55,032 nt of DNA from Mycobacterium sp. E796 (GCF_001672815.1 NZ_LZKK01000365.1:1-55032); one strand, 5' to 3'. Shown: positions 1 through 7,924, counted from the first letter of the stretch. Numbers and translations are program-made. The notes: generated from the letters alone by a model not told the origin.

Positions 1-440
1 TGCGGTCCGTCGGTGAACACGTGGCCGAGGTGGCCGCCGCATTGGCTGCAGAGAACTTCGGTGCGCATCATGCCCAGGCTGGCGTCTGGGCGTTGCAGCA
101 CCGCGTTATCCAGGGTCTTCCAGAAGCTCGGCCAACCAGTGCCGCTGTCGAACTTCGTGTCCGAGGAGTACAGGTGCAGCCCGCAGCCAGCGCAGCCAAA
201 AACGCCGCGACGGTGTTCGTCATTGAGCGGGCTGGTGAACGGAGTCTCGGTGCCCGCGTTACGCAACACGTTGTATTGCGCCGGGGTCAGCAGTCTTTGC
301 CACTCGGCGTCGCTGTGGGTCACGGCGAAGCCGGTATCAGGAGATGCCGACGACGTACCCTCGGCGAAGGCCCCGACCGTGACCATCGACATCACGCCTG
401 CGCTTGCCCCGATGAGAAATCGCCGTCTCGTCACGTCCAT
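1..440 (-). CDS. msrB: Exported methionine-R-sulfoxide reductase MsrB, C-terminus cut by window edge
   Basis: MsrB enzymes reduce the R epimer of methionine sulfoxide in oxidised proteins, usually with thioredoxin. The 146 visible residues start with MDVTRRRFLIGA, a twin-arginine motif followed by a hydrophobic stretch to about residue 24, so this copy is predicted to leave the cytoplasm by the Tat route. The fold is clear from the two zinc-binding pairs CAGC (83-86) and CSQC (131-134), the GTGWPSF block (100-106) and GGHLGHVF near the edge. The catalytic cysteine normally lies a few residues further on and is outside the window, so activity cannot be confirmed. The signal peptide sets it apart from the ordinary cytosolic MsrB. 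The gene is co-directional with nrdF2, 40 bp downstream of it. Confidence 0.9.
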   Translation of the reverse strand, partial: MDVTRRRFLIGASAGVMSMVTVGAFAEGTSSASPDTGFAVTHSDAEWQRLLTPAQYNVLRNAGTETPFTSPLNDEHRRGVFGCAGCGLHLYSSDTKFDSGTGWPSFWKTLDNAVLQRPDASLGMMRTEVLCSQCGGHLGHVFTDGP

Positions 441-480
441 GGCATCAGTGTGACGAGTTGACGGGGCGACGTCGAACTGT

Positions 481-1452
481 CTAGAAGTCCCAGTCCTCGT
501 CCTCGGTGACGACGGCCTTGCCGATCACGTAAGACGAGCCCGAGCCCGAGAAGAAGTCGTGGTTCTCGTCGGCGTTGGGTGACAGCGCCGACAGGATCGC
601 CGGGTTCACGTCGGTCTCGTCGCGCGGGAACATCGCCTCGTACCCCAGGTTCATCAGCGCCTTGTTGGCGTTGTACCGGATGAACTTCTTGACGTCCTCG
701 GTCAGCCCGACCTCGTCGTAGAGGTCCTGCGTGTACTCCACCTCGTTGTCGTAGAGCTCGAAGAGCAGTTCGTAGGTGTAGTCCTTGATGTCGGCGCGCC
801 TGGCGTCGTCGACCAAGGCCAAGCCGCGCTGGAACTTGTAGCCGATGTAGTAGCCGTGCACGGCCTCGTCGCGGATGATCAGCCGGATCAGGTCCGCGGT
901 GTTGGTCAGCTTGGCCCGGCTCGACCAGTACATCGGCAGGTAGAAACCGGAATAGAAGAGGAAGCTTTCCAGCAGCACCGAGGCCACCTTGCGCTTGAGC
1001 GGGTCGTCGCCCCGGTAGTAGTCGATCACGATCTGTGCTTTGCGCTGCAGGTTGACGTTCTCCTCCGACCAGCGGAAGGCGTCGTCGATCTCGGTGGTCG
1101 AGCACAGCGTGGAGAAGATCGAGCTGTAGCTCTTGGCGTGCACGGACTCCATGAACGCGAAGTTGGTGAGGACGGCCTCCTCGTGCGGGGTCAGTGCATC
1201 CGGAATCATGCTGACCGCGCCGACCGTGCTCTGAACGGTGTCCAGCAGCGTCAGCCCCGTGAACACCCGCATCGTCAGCTGCTTTTCACTGTCGGTCAGC
1301 GTCCCCCACGACGGCAGGTCGTTGGACACCGGCACCTTCTCGGGCAACCAGAAATTTCCGGTCACCCGCTCCCAGACCTCGGCGTCCTTGTCGTCTTGCA
1401 CCCGGTTCCAGTTGATCGCCGAGGTCCGGTCAATCAGCTTCATGTTCGTCAC
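481..1452 (-). CDS. nrdF2: Class Ib ribonucleotide reductase beta subunit NrdF2
   Basis: Small subunit of the class Ib ribonucleotide reductase; it holds the dimetal-tyrosyl radical cofactor that starts the reduction of NDPs to dNDPs in NrdE. It has 323 residues, as usual for mycobacterial NrdF2, and the sequence is near-identical in many blocks to the M. tuberculosis protein as I remember it. Metal-ligand helices are visible at MESVHAK (E102, H105) and at RDEAVHGYY near residue 195, and the C-terminal tail (VVTEDEDWDF) is the NrdE docking peptide. The start at 1452 gives MTNMKLIDR; an in-frame ATG three codons later is equally possible. The promoter side holds two NrdR-like boxes (1502-1549). 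Its partner genes nrdHIE lie about 14 kb away on the same strand. Confidence 0.97.
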   Translation of the reverse strand: MTNMKLIDRTSAINWNRVQDDKDAEVWERVTGNFWLPEKVPVSNDLPSWGTLTDSEKQLTMRVFTGLTLLDTVQSTVGAVSMIPDALTPHEEAVLTNFAFMESVHAKSYSSIFSTLCSTTEIDDAFRWSEENVNLQRKAQIVIDYYRGDDPLKRKVASVLLESFLFYSGFYLPMYWSSRAKLTNTADLIRLIIRDEAVHGYYIGYKFQRGLALVDDARRADIKDYTYELLFELYDNEVEYTQDLYDEVGLTEDVKKFIRYNANKALMNLGYEAMFPRDETDVNPAILSALSPNADENHDFFSGSGSSYVIGKAVVTEDEDWDF

Positions 1453-1501
1453 CAGAACCCTTCTTCACCAGCCGATTTTGCCTTCGATGTCTAGGTCACA
1501 A

Positions 1502-1549
1502 ACACTACCCCTGGGGTCCGACAAGGCGGTGGAACACAACAACTTGTGT
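1502..1549 (-). promoter_or_regulatory. Pair of NrdR-type boxes upstream of nrdF2
   Basis: Two 16-bp elements, ACACTACCCCTGGGGT (1502-1517) and ACACAACAACTTGTGT (1534-1549), lie 50 to 97 bp upstream of nrdF2. The second is a clear palindrome of the ACAC-N8-GTGT type recognised by the dNTP/ATP-sensing repressor NrdR. Their centres are 32 bp apart, about three helical turns, which is the usual arrangement of NrdR box pairs. The first box is a weaker match. Confidence 0.75.
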
Positions 1550-1566
1550 TTTGCCGTGTCGCGCCG

Positions 1567-2184
1567 TCAATCCAATCCCACCTCCCGCAGCGTGCGCGTC
1601 AGACCCTCCTCGAGGGCGCGCAAGGCGACGTCGGTGAGGCGGCTGAGCTCGTCGATATCCTCCCCGCCTTTACCCATCCAGGCTTCCAGCGACGCGAACA
1701 CGGCGGTCGCCAGGCTGTGCGCCGCGATGTCGGCGATCATGGCGCCGTCGGCGGTGGGTGCCGATCGTTCGTGGATGAATCGGGCGATCTCGTCGGCCAC
1801 CTGATCGCGCATCCGCCGAATGTGCGTGGTGATGATCTCCTGGTCGAGGTCGCGTGAGCGGATGGTGGCCGCCTCGCGGACCATCGCGAAGTCAAAAGGA
1901 AACGCGTCCATGGCTTTTCGCACCGACGCCGTGATGGGCTCACCGTGCGGGCGCAGCGCCAGCGCGCGGGCGAACCATTCGAATCCGATGTCGTAGTCGG
2001 CGAAGATCACCGCGTGCTTGGACGCGAAGTGCCGATAGAAGGTTCGCTCGGTGACCCCGACGTCGGCGGCGATGTCGGAAACGCTGGTTTGGTGCACGCC
2101 GTCGGCGACGAAGCGCTTCATCGCCGCCTGTTGCAGCGCCTGGCGCGTGCGCTGGCTCCGAGATTCCACCCTGTAAGCAGACAC
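1567..2184 (-). CDS. TetR-family regulator, divergent from the FAD oxidoreductase
   Basis: 205-residue TetR-type repressor. The N-terminal helix-turn-helix is plain: TSVSDIAADVGVTERTFYRHF at about residues 32-52, followed by a ligand-binding helical domain with no recognisable specificity. The frame opens with GTG at 2184; a second GTG five codons in (VESRSQRTRQ) is an alternative start. It faces the FAD oxidoreductase gene across 78 bp containing a perfect 16-bp palindrome, so it most likely represses both itself and that gene. It is not part of the nrdF2 unit, since its stop lies beyond the NrdR boxes. The ligand is unknown. Confidence 0.9.
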   Translation of the reverse strand: MSAYRVESRSQRTRQALQQAAMKRFVADGVHQTSVSDIAADVGVTERTFYRHFASKHAVIFADYDIGFEWFARALALRPHGEPITASVRKAMDAFPFDFAMVREAATIRSRDLDQEIITTHIRRMRDQVADEIARFIHERSAPTADGAMIADIAAHSLATAVFASLEAWMGKGGEDIDELSRLTDVALRALEEGLTRTLREVGLD

Positions 2185-2187
2185 TAA

Positions 2188-2223
2188 ATGTCACCATTGA
2201 CGCAAATATGTCATATGTGACAT
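2188..2223. promoter_or_regulatory. TetR operator between divergent genes
   Basis: ATGTCATATGTGACAT at 2208-2223 is a palindrome with 6-bp arms and a 4-bp centre. A degenerate second copy built from ATGTCA and TTGAC lies at 2188-2203, 20 bp upstream centre to centre, on the same face of the helix. Position and symmetry fit autoregulation by the adjacent TetR (1567-2184) and control of the FAD oxidoreductase at 2263. Confidence 0.65.
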
Positions 2224-2262
2224 TGTGCCTTCTGTCGACGGATCACCACCGAAGGAGCCGGC

Positions 2263-3837
2263 ATGTCGGACTACGACGCGATCATCATCGGGGCAGGTCA
2301 CAACGGTCTGGTCGCCGCCAACGTGCTGGCGAAGGGCGGCGCGAAGGTGCTCGTCCTGGAACGGGCGCACTTCCTCGGCGGGATGGCCGCCACCCGCGAA
2401 CTCTTCGACGGCTACAAGCACAGCGTCGGCGCCTGGGCCGTGCTGATCTGGCGGCAGGAGATGACCGAACGCCTCGAGCTCACCAAGTGGGGCTTCGAGC
2501 TGATGGACCAGTGGACGTCGACGTGCACGTTCGGCGACGCAGCCGACTCCCCGTTCGTGATGTACAACGACCTTGAACGCATGGCGCGCCACCTGCTCGA
2601 CGATCACGGGGCCGACACCGCGGCGGCGCTGGGGTCGCTGTTTGCCCACATCGGCCGATTCGCACCGTATTTCGTCGACTCGGCGTTCGGGCCGCCGCTG
2701 GACATCATCGAGGTGATCGCCTCCCAGCCCACGCCCGAGGACCGCCACGATTTCGCCCAGATGTGGTACGGCAGCACCATGGACACGGTCCGCCGTTTCC
2801 TGGCACCCGACCAGGGCCGCTGCATCCAGGGCTCGCTGGCCGCGATGTCCATCGACGCCTTCGACGGCGGCCCGTGGACCCCGGGTTCGAACGCATCGAC
2901 CTTGTATCACTACCTGATCGGCGGCGGCAACGTCGAATACATCATGCCGCGCGGGGGCATCGGCTCGCTGAGCACCGCGCTGTGCCGGCGCGCCGAATCG
3001 CTGGGCGCCGAGGTGCAGCTGAAGCAACACGTCAAGGACATCCTGGTCACCGACGGGCGCGCCACCGGAGTCGAATTACGCGACGGCACAACGATTTCCG
3101 CCGACGCCGTGCTGTCGTCGCTCGACCCGTACACCACGTTCGTCAATCTGGCCGGCGCGCAGAACTTTCCGCCCGACTACATTCGCAAGATCAAGGAGAT
3201 CAACTTCAACCTGGGTTACATCCAGGCGCATCTCACGATTGACCAGGCGCCCCGATGGATCGAGCGCCTGCAGCCCTACATGCACGACAACGGCCAGTGG
3301 TGTCCCACCGTCGCCTACGCGCCGTCGCCGGAGTACATCAGCGACGCGTGGGAGCAATACCGCAAGGGGCAGCTTCCCGACGCGCCGCCCACCTACCTGT
3401 ACATCCCCAGCATGGTCGACTCGTCGCTGGCGCCGGCGGGCAAGCACAGCGCGACCATCTTCACCCCGTACTTCCCCACCGGGCTGGACGCCGACGAAAA
3501 CCGAAGCTGGAAGGAGCAATACGCCGACACCTGCGTGCGCATCTTCGACACCTTCGCGCCCGGGTTCGCCGACTCCGTCACCAACCGCGTGGTGTTTTCC
3601 AACCGTTACTTCGGCAGCACCTTCAGCGCACACGCCGGCGACTACTCGCACGGCCTGCTGCAGCCGAACCAGCTGTGGACCGGCCGCGTCGTCGAGGGCG
3701 CCGACAAGTTCGCCACCCCGGTCGACGGGCTCTTCCTGTGCGGCCAGTGCACGCACCCCGGACCCGGGGTGACCGGCATCCCCGGCTGGAACGGCGCCGA
3801 GGCGGCGCTCAAGCACCTCAACGCCCGCGTCGCGTAG
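2263..3837 (+). CDS. FAD-dependent oxidoreductase of the phytoene dehydrogenase-like family
   Basis: 524-residue flavoprotein of the phytoene desaturase / carotenoid oxidoreductase superfamily (COG1233 type). The dinucleotide-binding motif is at the N-terminus (GAGHNG, residues 10-15, with an acidic residue at LVLE about 20 residues on). The C-terminal FAD-binding block reads DGLFLCGQCTHPGPGVTGIPGWNGAEAA. The start at 2263 has a good ribosome site (GAAGGAG). It is first in a run with the SRPBCC protein (41 bp downstream) and a TetR, and is divergent from another TetR. Family members desaturate or isomerise polyenes or oxidise lipophilic alcohols. No phytoene synthase is nearby, so the substrate is probably not a carotenoid precursor made here; it is unknown. 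Confidence 0.88.
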   Translation: MSDYDAIIIGAGHNGLVAANVLAKGGAKVLVLERAHFLGGMAATRELFDGYKHSVGAWAVLIWRQEMTERLELTKWGFELMDQWTSTCTFGDAADSPFVMYNDLERMARHLLDDHGADTAAALGSLFAHIGRFAPYFVDSAFGPPLDIIEVIASQPTPEDRHDFAQMWYGSTMDTVRRFLAPDQGRCIQGSLAAMSIDAFDGGPWTPGSNASTLYHYLIGGGNVEYIMPRGGIGSLSTALCRRAESLGAEVQLKQHVKDILVTDGRATGVELRDGTTISADAVLSSLDPYTTFVNLAGAQNFPPDYIRKIKEINFNLGYIQAHLTIDQAPRWIERLQPYMHDNGQWCPTVAYAPSPEYISDAWEQYRKGQLPDAPPTYLYIPSMVDSSLAPAGKHSATIFTPYFPTGLDADENRSWKEQYADTCVRIFDTFAPGFADSVTNRVVFSNRYFGSTFSAHAGDYSHGLLQPNQLWTGRVVEGADKFATPVDGLFLCGQCTHPGPGVTGIPGWNGAEAALKHLNARVA

Positions 3838-3861
3838 GGGCGTTGCAAAGCCCTGATTTCG

Positions 3862-3879
3862 ATGTACCATTTGGTACAT
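3862..3879 (+). promoter_or_regulatory. Perfect palindromic operator overlapping a leaderless start
   Basis: ATGTACCATTTGGTACAT is a perfect palindrome, 8-bp arms around TT. It overlaps the ATG (3878) of the SRPBCC gene. It also contains TACCAT (3866-3871), a mycobacterial TANNNT -10 box ending 6 nt before that ATG, so transcript and protein could begin at the same base. Occupancy would block the promoter directly. The likely binder is the TetR at 4308, in the same transcription unit. Confidence 0.65.
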
Positions 3880-4324
3880 GTTTACCCAAGACAGCATCGA
3901 GATCGACGCGCCGCCGCAGGTCGTGTGGGACGTCTTCAGCGACGTCGAACACTGGCCCGAGTGGACCGCGTCGGTCGACTCCCTGACCGGGCGGGACGGT
4001 TCCGCCCTGGCCGCCGGCAGGCGGTTCGCGATCAAGCAACCCGGCCTGCAGAAGCTGATCTGGAAGGTCACAGAGATCGATCCCGGCACCTCCTGGACCT
4101 GGGTGACCCGCTCCCCCGGCGTGCAGGTGACCGCGCGCCACTACGTCACCGCCCTGCCCGGTGGACGCAGCCTGGTGCGCCAGGAACTCGATCAGCAGGG
4201 CCTCCTCGGTGCGCTGGTCGGGCGGTTGACGGTCAAACGGACCCAGCGCTTCCTCGAGATGGAGGCCAAGGGCCTCAAGGCCCGGTCTGAACAGGTCAGC
4301 CGCGCCAATGGCCCGCACGCCTGA
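3878..4324 (+). CDS. SRPBCC (polyketide cyclase/START-like) family protein
   Basis: 148-residue single-domain protein of the SRPBCC superfamily, which makes a deep hydrophobic pocket for lipophilic ligands. Diagnostic features are the N-terminal strand and helix EIDAPPQVVWDVFSDVEHWPEW (about 7-28), the WKVTEIDPGTSWTWV strand pair and the long C-terminal helix (MEAKGLKARSEQ). No signal peptide or membrane segment. It follows the FAD oxidoreductase and its 3' end overlaps the TetR gene by 17 bp in another frame, so the two are translationally linked. It may bind or process the product of the FAD enzyme, but no catalytic residue can be assigned. It may have its own leaderless promoter within the palindrome at 3862. 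Confidence 0.85.
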   Translation: MFTQDSIEIDAPPQVVWDVFSDVEHWPEWTASVDSLTGRDGSALAAGRRFAIKQPGLQKLIWKVTEIDPGTSWTWVTRSPGVQVTARHYVTALPGGRSLVRQELDQQGLLGALVGRLTVKRTQRFLEMEAKGLKARSEQVSRANGPHA

Positions 4325-4856
4325 CCGACGGCGGCGCCGCGAACTACTGGATGCGCTCTTCGACGAGTTCGCCGCGAACGGCATCGGCGATCGCTCGCTT
4401 CGCGATGTCGCCGCCGCGGTCGGCACCAGCCACCGGATGCTGTTGCACCACTTCGGTTCTCGCGAAGACCTGCTGATCGCGATCGTCGAGGAGGCCGAGC
4501 GCCGCCAGATGGCCCTCGTCCCCGACCTGCCGCAGAACCCGGCCGAGGGCTTCGCCGCGATGTGGGCCGACCTTCGTCGCCGCGAATTGCGCCAACTGGA
4601 GCGCCTGTTCTTCGAGTGCTATTCGCGGGCCGCCCAGGGCGAAAAGCCGTTCACGCGAATGGTTCCCGGCGCGGTCGACGGCTGGCTGCGCGAGGTGGAA
4701 TCGGCCGCCGCCGGCGTTGTCTACGACGGCGCGATGGCAAGGCTCGGGCTGGCCGTCACCCGAGGCCTGCTGCTGGACCTGGTGGCCACCGACGACGAGG
4801 CCGGCGTGGACGCGGCCGCGCAAGCGTTCATCGAGCTTTTGGCAACAGCGCGATGA
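4308..4856 (+). CDS. TetR-family regulator (third gene of the FAD/SRPBCC unit)
   Basis: 182-residue TetR repressor. The helix-turn-helix is in the first 50 residues (DRSLRDVAAAVGTSHRMLLHHFGSRED). ATG at 4308 lies inside the end of the SRPBCC gene, so expression is coupled to it. It is the most likely ligand of the palindrome at 3862-3879, giving a simple feedback loop. Its 3' end overlaps the convergent TetR gene on the other strand by 29 bp. The effector is unknown. Confidence 0.88.
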   Translation: MARTPDRRRRRELLDALFDEFAANGIGDRSLRDVAAAVGTSHRMLLHHFGSREDLLIAIVEEAERRQMALVPDLPQNPAEGFAAMWADLRRRELRQLERLFFECYSRAAQGEKPFTRMVPGAVDGWLREVESAAAGVVYDGAMARLGLAVTRGLLLDLVATDDEAGVDAAAQAFIELLATAR

Positions 4857-5400
4857 GCGTGTCGACGAGCTCCTCGGCGTTGGTGTGCCACTTGTCCAAA
4901 TCCATGTGGCCGCTGAGATCCAGTCCCGTGATGCCGTGGGCACTGGTCAACAGCAGCGCCCCATAACGGCGCGCCTGCTGCGGGCCGACAATGCGACCCA
5001 TGATGTCGAGAAACAGATCCTGCGCGCGTTCGGCCGCCCGCATCGCCGCGGCCGGATCGCCCGCCGGCGGGGTGAACATCAACCGATACAGGTGAGGCCG
5101 GGTGCGGCCGATGGCGATCAGCGATAGCAAGCCGGATCGCAGTGACTCCTCGGGCGGGTCCCCGCTGTTGGCCAACGCCTCCAGCGCATCGCCCAGGTCG
5201 GTCAAGGCGTTGGTCGCGACCACCGCGAGCAGAGCTTCCTTGTCGGCGAAGTGGCGATACGCCGCCGAGCGCGACACACCGCTGCGCGCCCCCACCTCGC
5301 GCAGCGTCACCGCCTCGACTCCACCGAGGTCGAGCAAGACCTCGGCGGCCTCAAGCAGCGAACGACGTGTCGCCGCAGCGCTCTCCGCTCGACTCGTCAC
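4828..5400 (-). CDS. TetR-family regulator, divergent from an SDR gene
   Basis: 190-residue TetR repressor with a typical DNA-binding segment (VTLREVGARSGVSRSAAYRHFADKEALLAVV) and a C-terminal helical domain. The frame could open at a TTG at 5439, but that codon lies inside an operator palindrome. GTG at 5400 (VTSRAESAAATRRS) puts the first residues where TetR proteins normally begin, so I use it. Two identical 17-bp palindromes (5425-5473) separate it from the divergent SDR gene, which implies autoregulation and control of that SDR. Its 3' end overlaps the convergent TetR at 4308 by 29 bp. Confidence 0.88.
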   Translation of the reverse strand: MTSRAESAAATRRSLLEAAEVLLDLGGVEAVTLREVGARSGVSRSAAYRHFADKEALLAVVATNALTDLGDALEALANSGDPPEESLRSGLLSLIAIGRTRPHLYRLMFTPPAGDPAAAMRAAERAQDLFLDIMGRIVGPQQARRYGALLLTSAHGITGLDLSGHMDLDKWHTNAEELVDTLIALLPKAR

Positions 5401-5424
5401 CCGCAGAGCATAAGCCCGGCAACC

Positions 5425-5473
5425 AGTTGACAACGTCAACTCAAACGCCTAGCTTCAGTTGACAACGTCAACT
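5425..5473. promoter_or_regulatory. Two identical tandem TetR operators
   Basis: AGTTGACAACGTCAACT occurs exactly twice, at 5425-5441 and 5457-5473. Each has 7-bp arms around a 3-bp centre, and the centres are 32 bp apart (three helical turns). They fill the gap between the divergent TetR (start 5400) and SDR (start 5501). This is strong sequence evidence for cooperative repression of both promoters by that TetR. Confidence 0.8.
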
Positions 5474-5500
5474 CAGTGCATTCACCGGACGGAGACAGCC

Positions 5501-6409
5501 ATGAATTCCTCGAATCGCGCCGACCGCAACGAGCTGATCGTCGTCACCGGCGCGTCGACGGGGATGGGCGCGGCGACGGCTCGTGCGCTGGCGCGCAAGG
5601 GTTTTCACGTGCTCGCCGGCGTACGCCGCGAAGCCGACGCCGCAGCGCTGGCGGCCGACGGGCTGGAGCCGCGCATCCTGGACATCACCGTCGAATCGGA
5701 CGTGGCCGCGATCGCCGAACGCGTCGCGAACGATCCGCTGCGCCGTCCGCTGCGCGCGCTGGTCAACAACGCCGGGATCGCGATCAACGCACCGGTGGAA
5801 GCCCTGCCAATGGACGAGTGGCGCAAGCAGTTTGAGGTCAACCTGTTCGGACACATCGCGATGATCCAGGCGTTGTTGCCGGCGCTGCTGCTCAGCTCGG
5901 GCACCGTCGTGAACATCAGTTCCGTCGGCGGGAAGGTCGTGTTGCCGACATATGGCGCATATGCCGGTTCGAAGTTCGCGCTGGAGGCGGTCAGCGATGC
6001 CCTGCGCCGAGAGGTCGGCGAGCTCGGGATCAAGGTCGTCGTCGTCGAACCCGGCGCCGTCAAAACCGAGATGGCGGAGCGTGGGATCGCCACCGCGGAG
6101 GGGCTGATGGCCAACATGACCGCCGCCCAGCTCGCACGCTATGAGGATCTCGCCGCGGCCGTCACCGCCCAAGCCCGATCGTTCGGTGAGGACGGCGTTT
6201 CGGCCGAGCACGCCGCGAAAGTGATCGTCAAGGCCGCGACCGCATCGCGTCCCCGGACGCGCTACACGATCGGCCGCGACGCCGCGATCCTGCTGCGAAT
6301 CAGCCGTGTCGTATCCGACCGGGTTCTGGACCGCATTGTGCGGCTGAACCTTCGGTCGTTCGCGAAAACCTCAGCCTCCCACGGCCGCCGCGCGGCGGTT
6401 GGCGTGTGA
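5501..6409 (+). CDS. Short-chain dehydrogenase/reductase (SDR)
   Basis: 302-residue classical SDR, NAD(P)-dependent. It shows the cofactor motif TGASTGMG, the NNAG block (LVNNAGIAIN) and the catalytic Ser plus YxxxK (ISSVGGKVVLPTYGAYAGSK). A longer frame from 5459 would begin inside the operator; ATG at 5501 follows GGAG and is preferred. It is divergent from a TetR with two tandem operators. The C-terminal 39 bp overlap the 3' end of the convergent BVMO gene, an arrangement that can produce antisense transcripts. The substrate cannot be told from sequence. Confidence 0.9.
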   Translation: MNSSNRADRNELIVVTGASTGMGAATARALARKGFHVLAGVRREADAAALAADGLEPRILDITVESDVAAIAERVANDPLRRPLRALVNNAGIAINAPVEALPMDEWRKQFEVNLFGHIAMIQALLPALLLSSGTVVNISSVGGKVVLPTYGAYAGSKFALEAVSDALRREVGELGIKVVVVEPGAVKTEMAERGIATAEGLMANMTAAQLARYEDLAAAVTAQARSFGEDGVSAEHAAKVIVKAATASRPRTRYTIGRDAAILLRISRVVSDRVLDRIVRLNLRSFAKTSASHGRRAAVGV

Positions 6410-7924
6410 GCCCGTCTTCACCCCGAAGAACTGGTACTCCTCCGGCTTCACCGCGCGGGTCGCTCGCCAGTACTCCCAGGTGTAGCCGCCCCACAGCACG
6501 GTGTTCTTGCCGTGCTCGTCGAGGTACCAGCTGCTGCAGCCGCCGCTGTTCCACACCGACTGCGAAAGCCTCTGCTGCAGTTCGTCGTTGAACCGGTCCT
6601 GCGCGGCGCGGGTCGGGGCCAGCGCCTCGGCGCCCAGCTTGTCACATTTCGCGATCGCGTCGGCGACGTAGTGGATCTGGGACTCGATCATGAACACCAC
6701 GGAGTTGTGGCCGAGCCCCGTGTTCGGCCCCAGCAGGAAGAACAGGTTCGGCACGTCGGCGACGGTGATGCCCCGGTGCGCGCCGATGCCCTCCCGGTTC
6801 CACCGGTCGACCAGGTCCTCGCCGTTCCGCCCCTTGATCTGGACGTAGGTGTAGGAGTCGGTGACGTGGAAGCCGGTGCCGTAGACGATCACGTCCACCT
6901 TGCGCTCTTTGCCATCCGCCGTGACGATGCCGTCGCGCGTGATCCGGGTGATTCCGTCGGTGACCAGTTCGGTCTTGGGGTCGGCGACGGCGCCATAGTA
7001 CGTGGAGGAGTTGAGGATTCGCTTGCAACCGATCCGGTAGTGCGGGGTCAGCTTGCGGCGCAGCTCGCGGTCCTTGACCGAGCGCCGGATGTTGTATTTC
7101 GCGTAGGCCTCGATGATCTTCAGCGCGTTCGGCCGTTTGGTCATGCCGAAGGCCAGCGCCTCCTGACCCCAGTAGATCGCCAGGCGCACCGCCGCGCGAA
7201 GGCCGGGAACGTTCTCCATCGCCCGGCGCAGCGCCACGGGCAGCTCGGGGTTGGACCGCGGCACCACCCACGGCGGGGTGCGTTGGTAGAGCTGAAGTTC
7301 GGCGACCTTCCCCACGATCTCGGGCACGATCTGGATCGCGCTGGCGCCGGTGCCGATCACGGCCACCCGCTTGCCGGTCAGGTCGACCGAGTGGTCCCAC
7401 TCCGCGGAATGGAAAGCGGGACCGGCAAACTCGTCGCGGCCCTCGATGTCGGGGAACGACGGAATGTGCAGCGCGCCGGCCCCGGAGATCAGGAACTGCG
7501 CGACGTACTCGCGGCCGTCGGTGGTGAAGACGTGCCAGCGATTCTCGTCGTCGTCCCAGTGGCCCCGGTCGACCAGCGAGTTGAACACGATGTGGCGGCG
7601 CAGCCCGTATTTCTCGGTGACGCCCTTGAGGTAGTCCCAGATCTCGGGCTGATACGAGAACGGGTTCTTCCAGTCGGGCTTGGGCTCAAAGGAGAAGGAG
7701 TACAGGTGCGAGGGGATGTCGCAGGCACAGCCGGGATAGCTGTTGTCGCGCCACGTGCCACCGACGTCGCCGGCCTTCTCCAGGATGACGAAGTCCACGC
7801 CCTGCTGTTGCAGCTTGATGCCCATGCCCAGGCCGGAGAATCCGGTCCCGATGATCAGGGCGCGGGTGTGCACCGGCTCCTGCGTCTGCTGGGTCGGCTC
7901 GGCTTGTGTCATGGCATCGGTCAC
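6371..7924 (-). CDS. Baeyer-Villiger type flavin monooxygenase
   Basis: 517-residue FAD/NADPH monooxygenase. It has both Rossmann motifs (GTGFSG at 26-31; GTGASA at about 192) and the Baeyer-Villiger fingerprint FAGPAFHSAEWDH between them. Such enzymes insert oxygen next to a ketone to give esters or lactones; in mycobacteria relatives (EtaA-like) also activate thioamide drugs. It corresponds by sequence and place to M. tuberculosis Rv3049c. GTG at 7924 follows AGGAAG; ATG at 7912 is an alternative. It lies 105 bp downstream of the co-directional TetR gene, and that gap holds inverted repeats (7957-8016). The 3' end overlaps the SDR gene. Confidence 0.93.
   Translation of the reverse strand: MTDAMTQAEPTQQTQEPVHTRALIIGTGFSGLGMGIKLQQQGVDFVILEKAGDVGGTWRDNSYPGCACDIPSHLYSFSFEPKPDWKNPFSYQPEIWDYLKGVTEKYGLRRHIVFNSLVDRGHWDDDENRWHVFTTDGREYVAQFLISGAGALHIPSFPDIEGRDEFAGPAFHSAEWDHSVDLTGKRVAVIGTGASAIQIVPEIVGKVAELQLYQRTPPWVVPRSNPELPVALRRAMENVPGLRAAVRLAIYWGQEALAFGMTKRPNALKIIEAYAKYNIRRSVKDRELRRKLTPHYRIGCKRILNSSTYYGAVADPKTELVTDGITRITRDGIVTADGKERKVDVIVYGTGFHVTDSYTYVQIKGRNGEDLVDRWNREGIGAHRGITVADVPNLFFLLGPNTGLGHNSVVFMIESQIHYVADAIAKCDKLGAEALAPTRAAQDRFNDELQQRLSQSVWNSGGCSSWYLDEHGKNTVLWGGYTWEYWRATRAVKPEEYQFFGVKTGSHANRRAAAVGG

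Noticed and set aside
2191..3030. 279-residue minus-strand frame opposite the FAD oxidoreductase
   Set aside because: Shadow of the real gene; composition is Arg/Gly/Ala-rich and without a domain.
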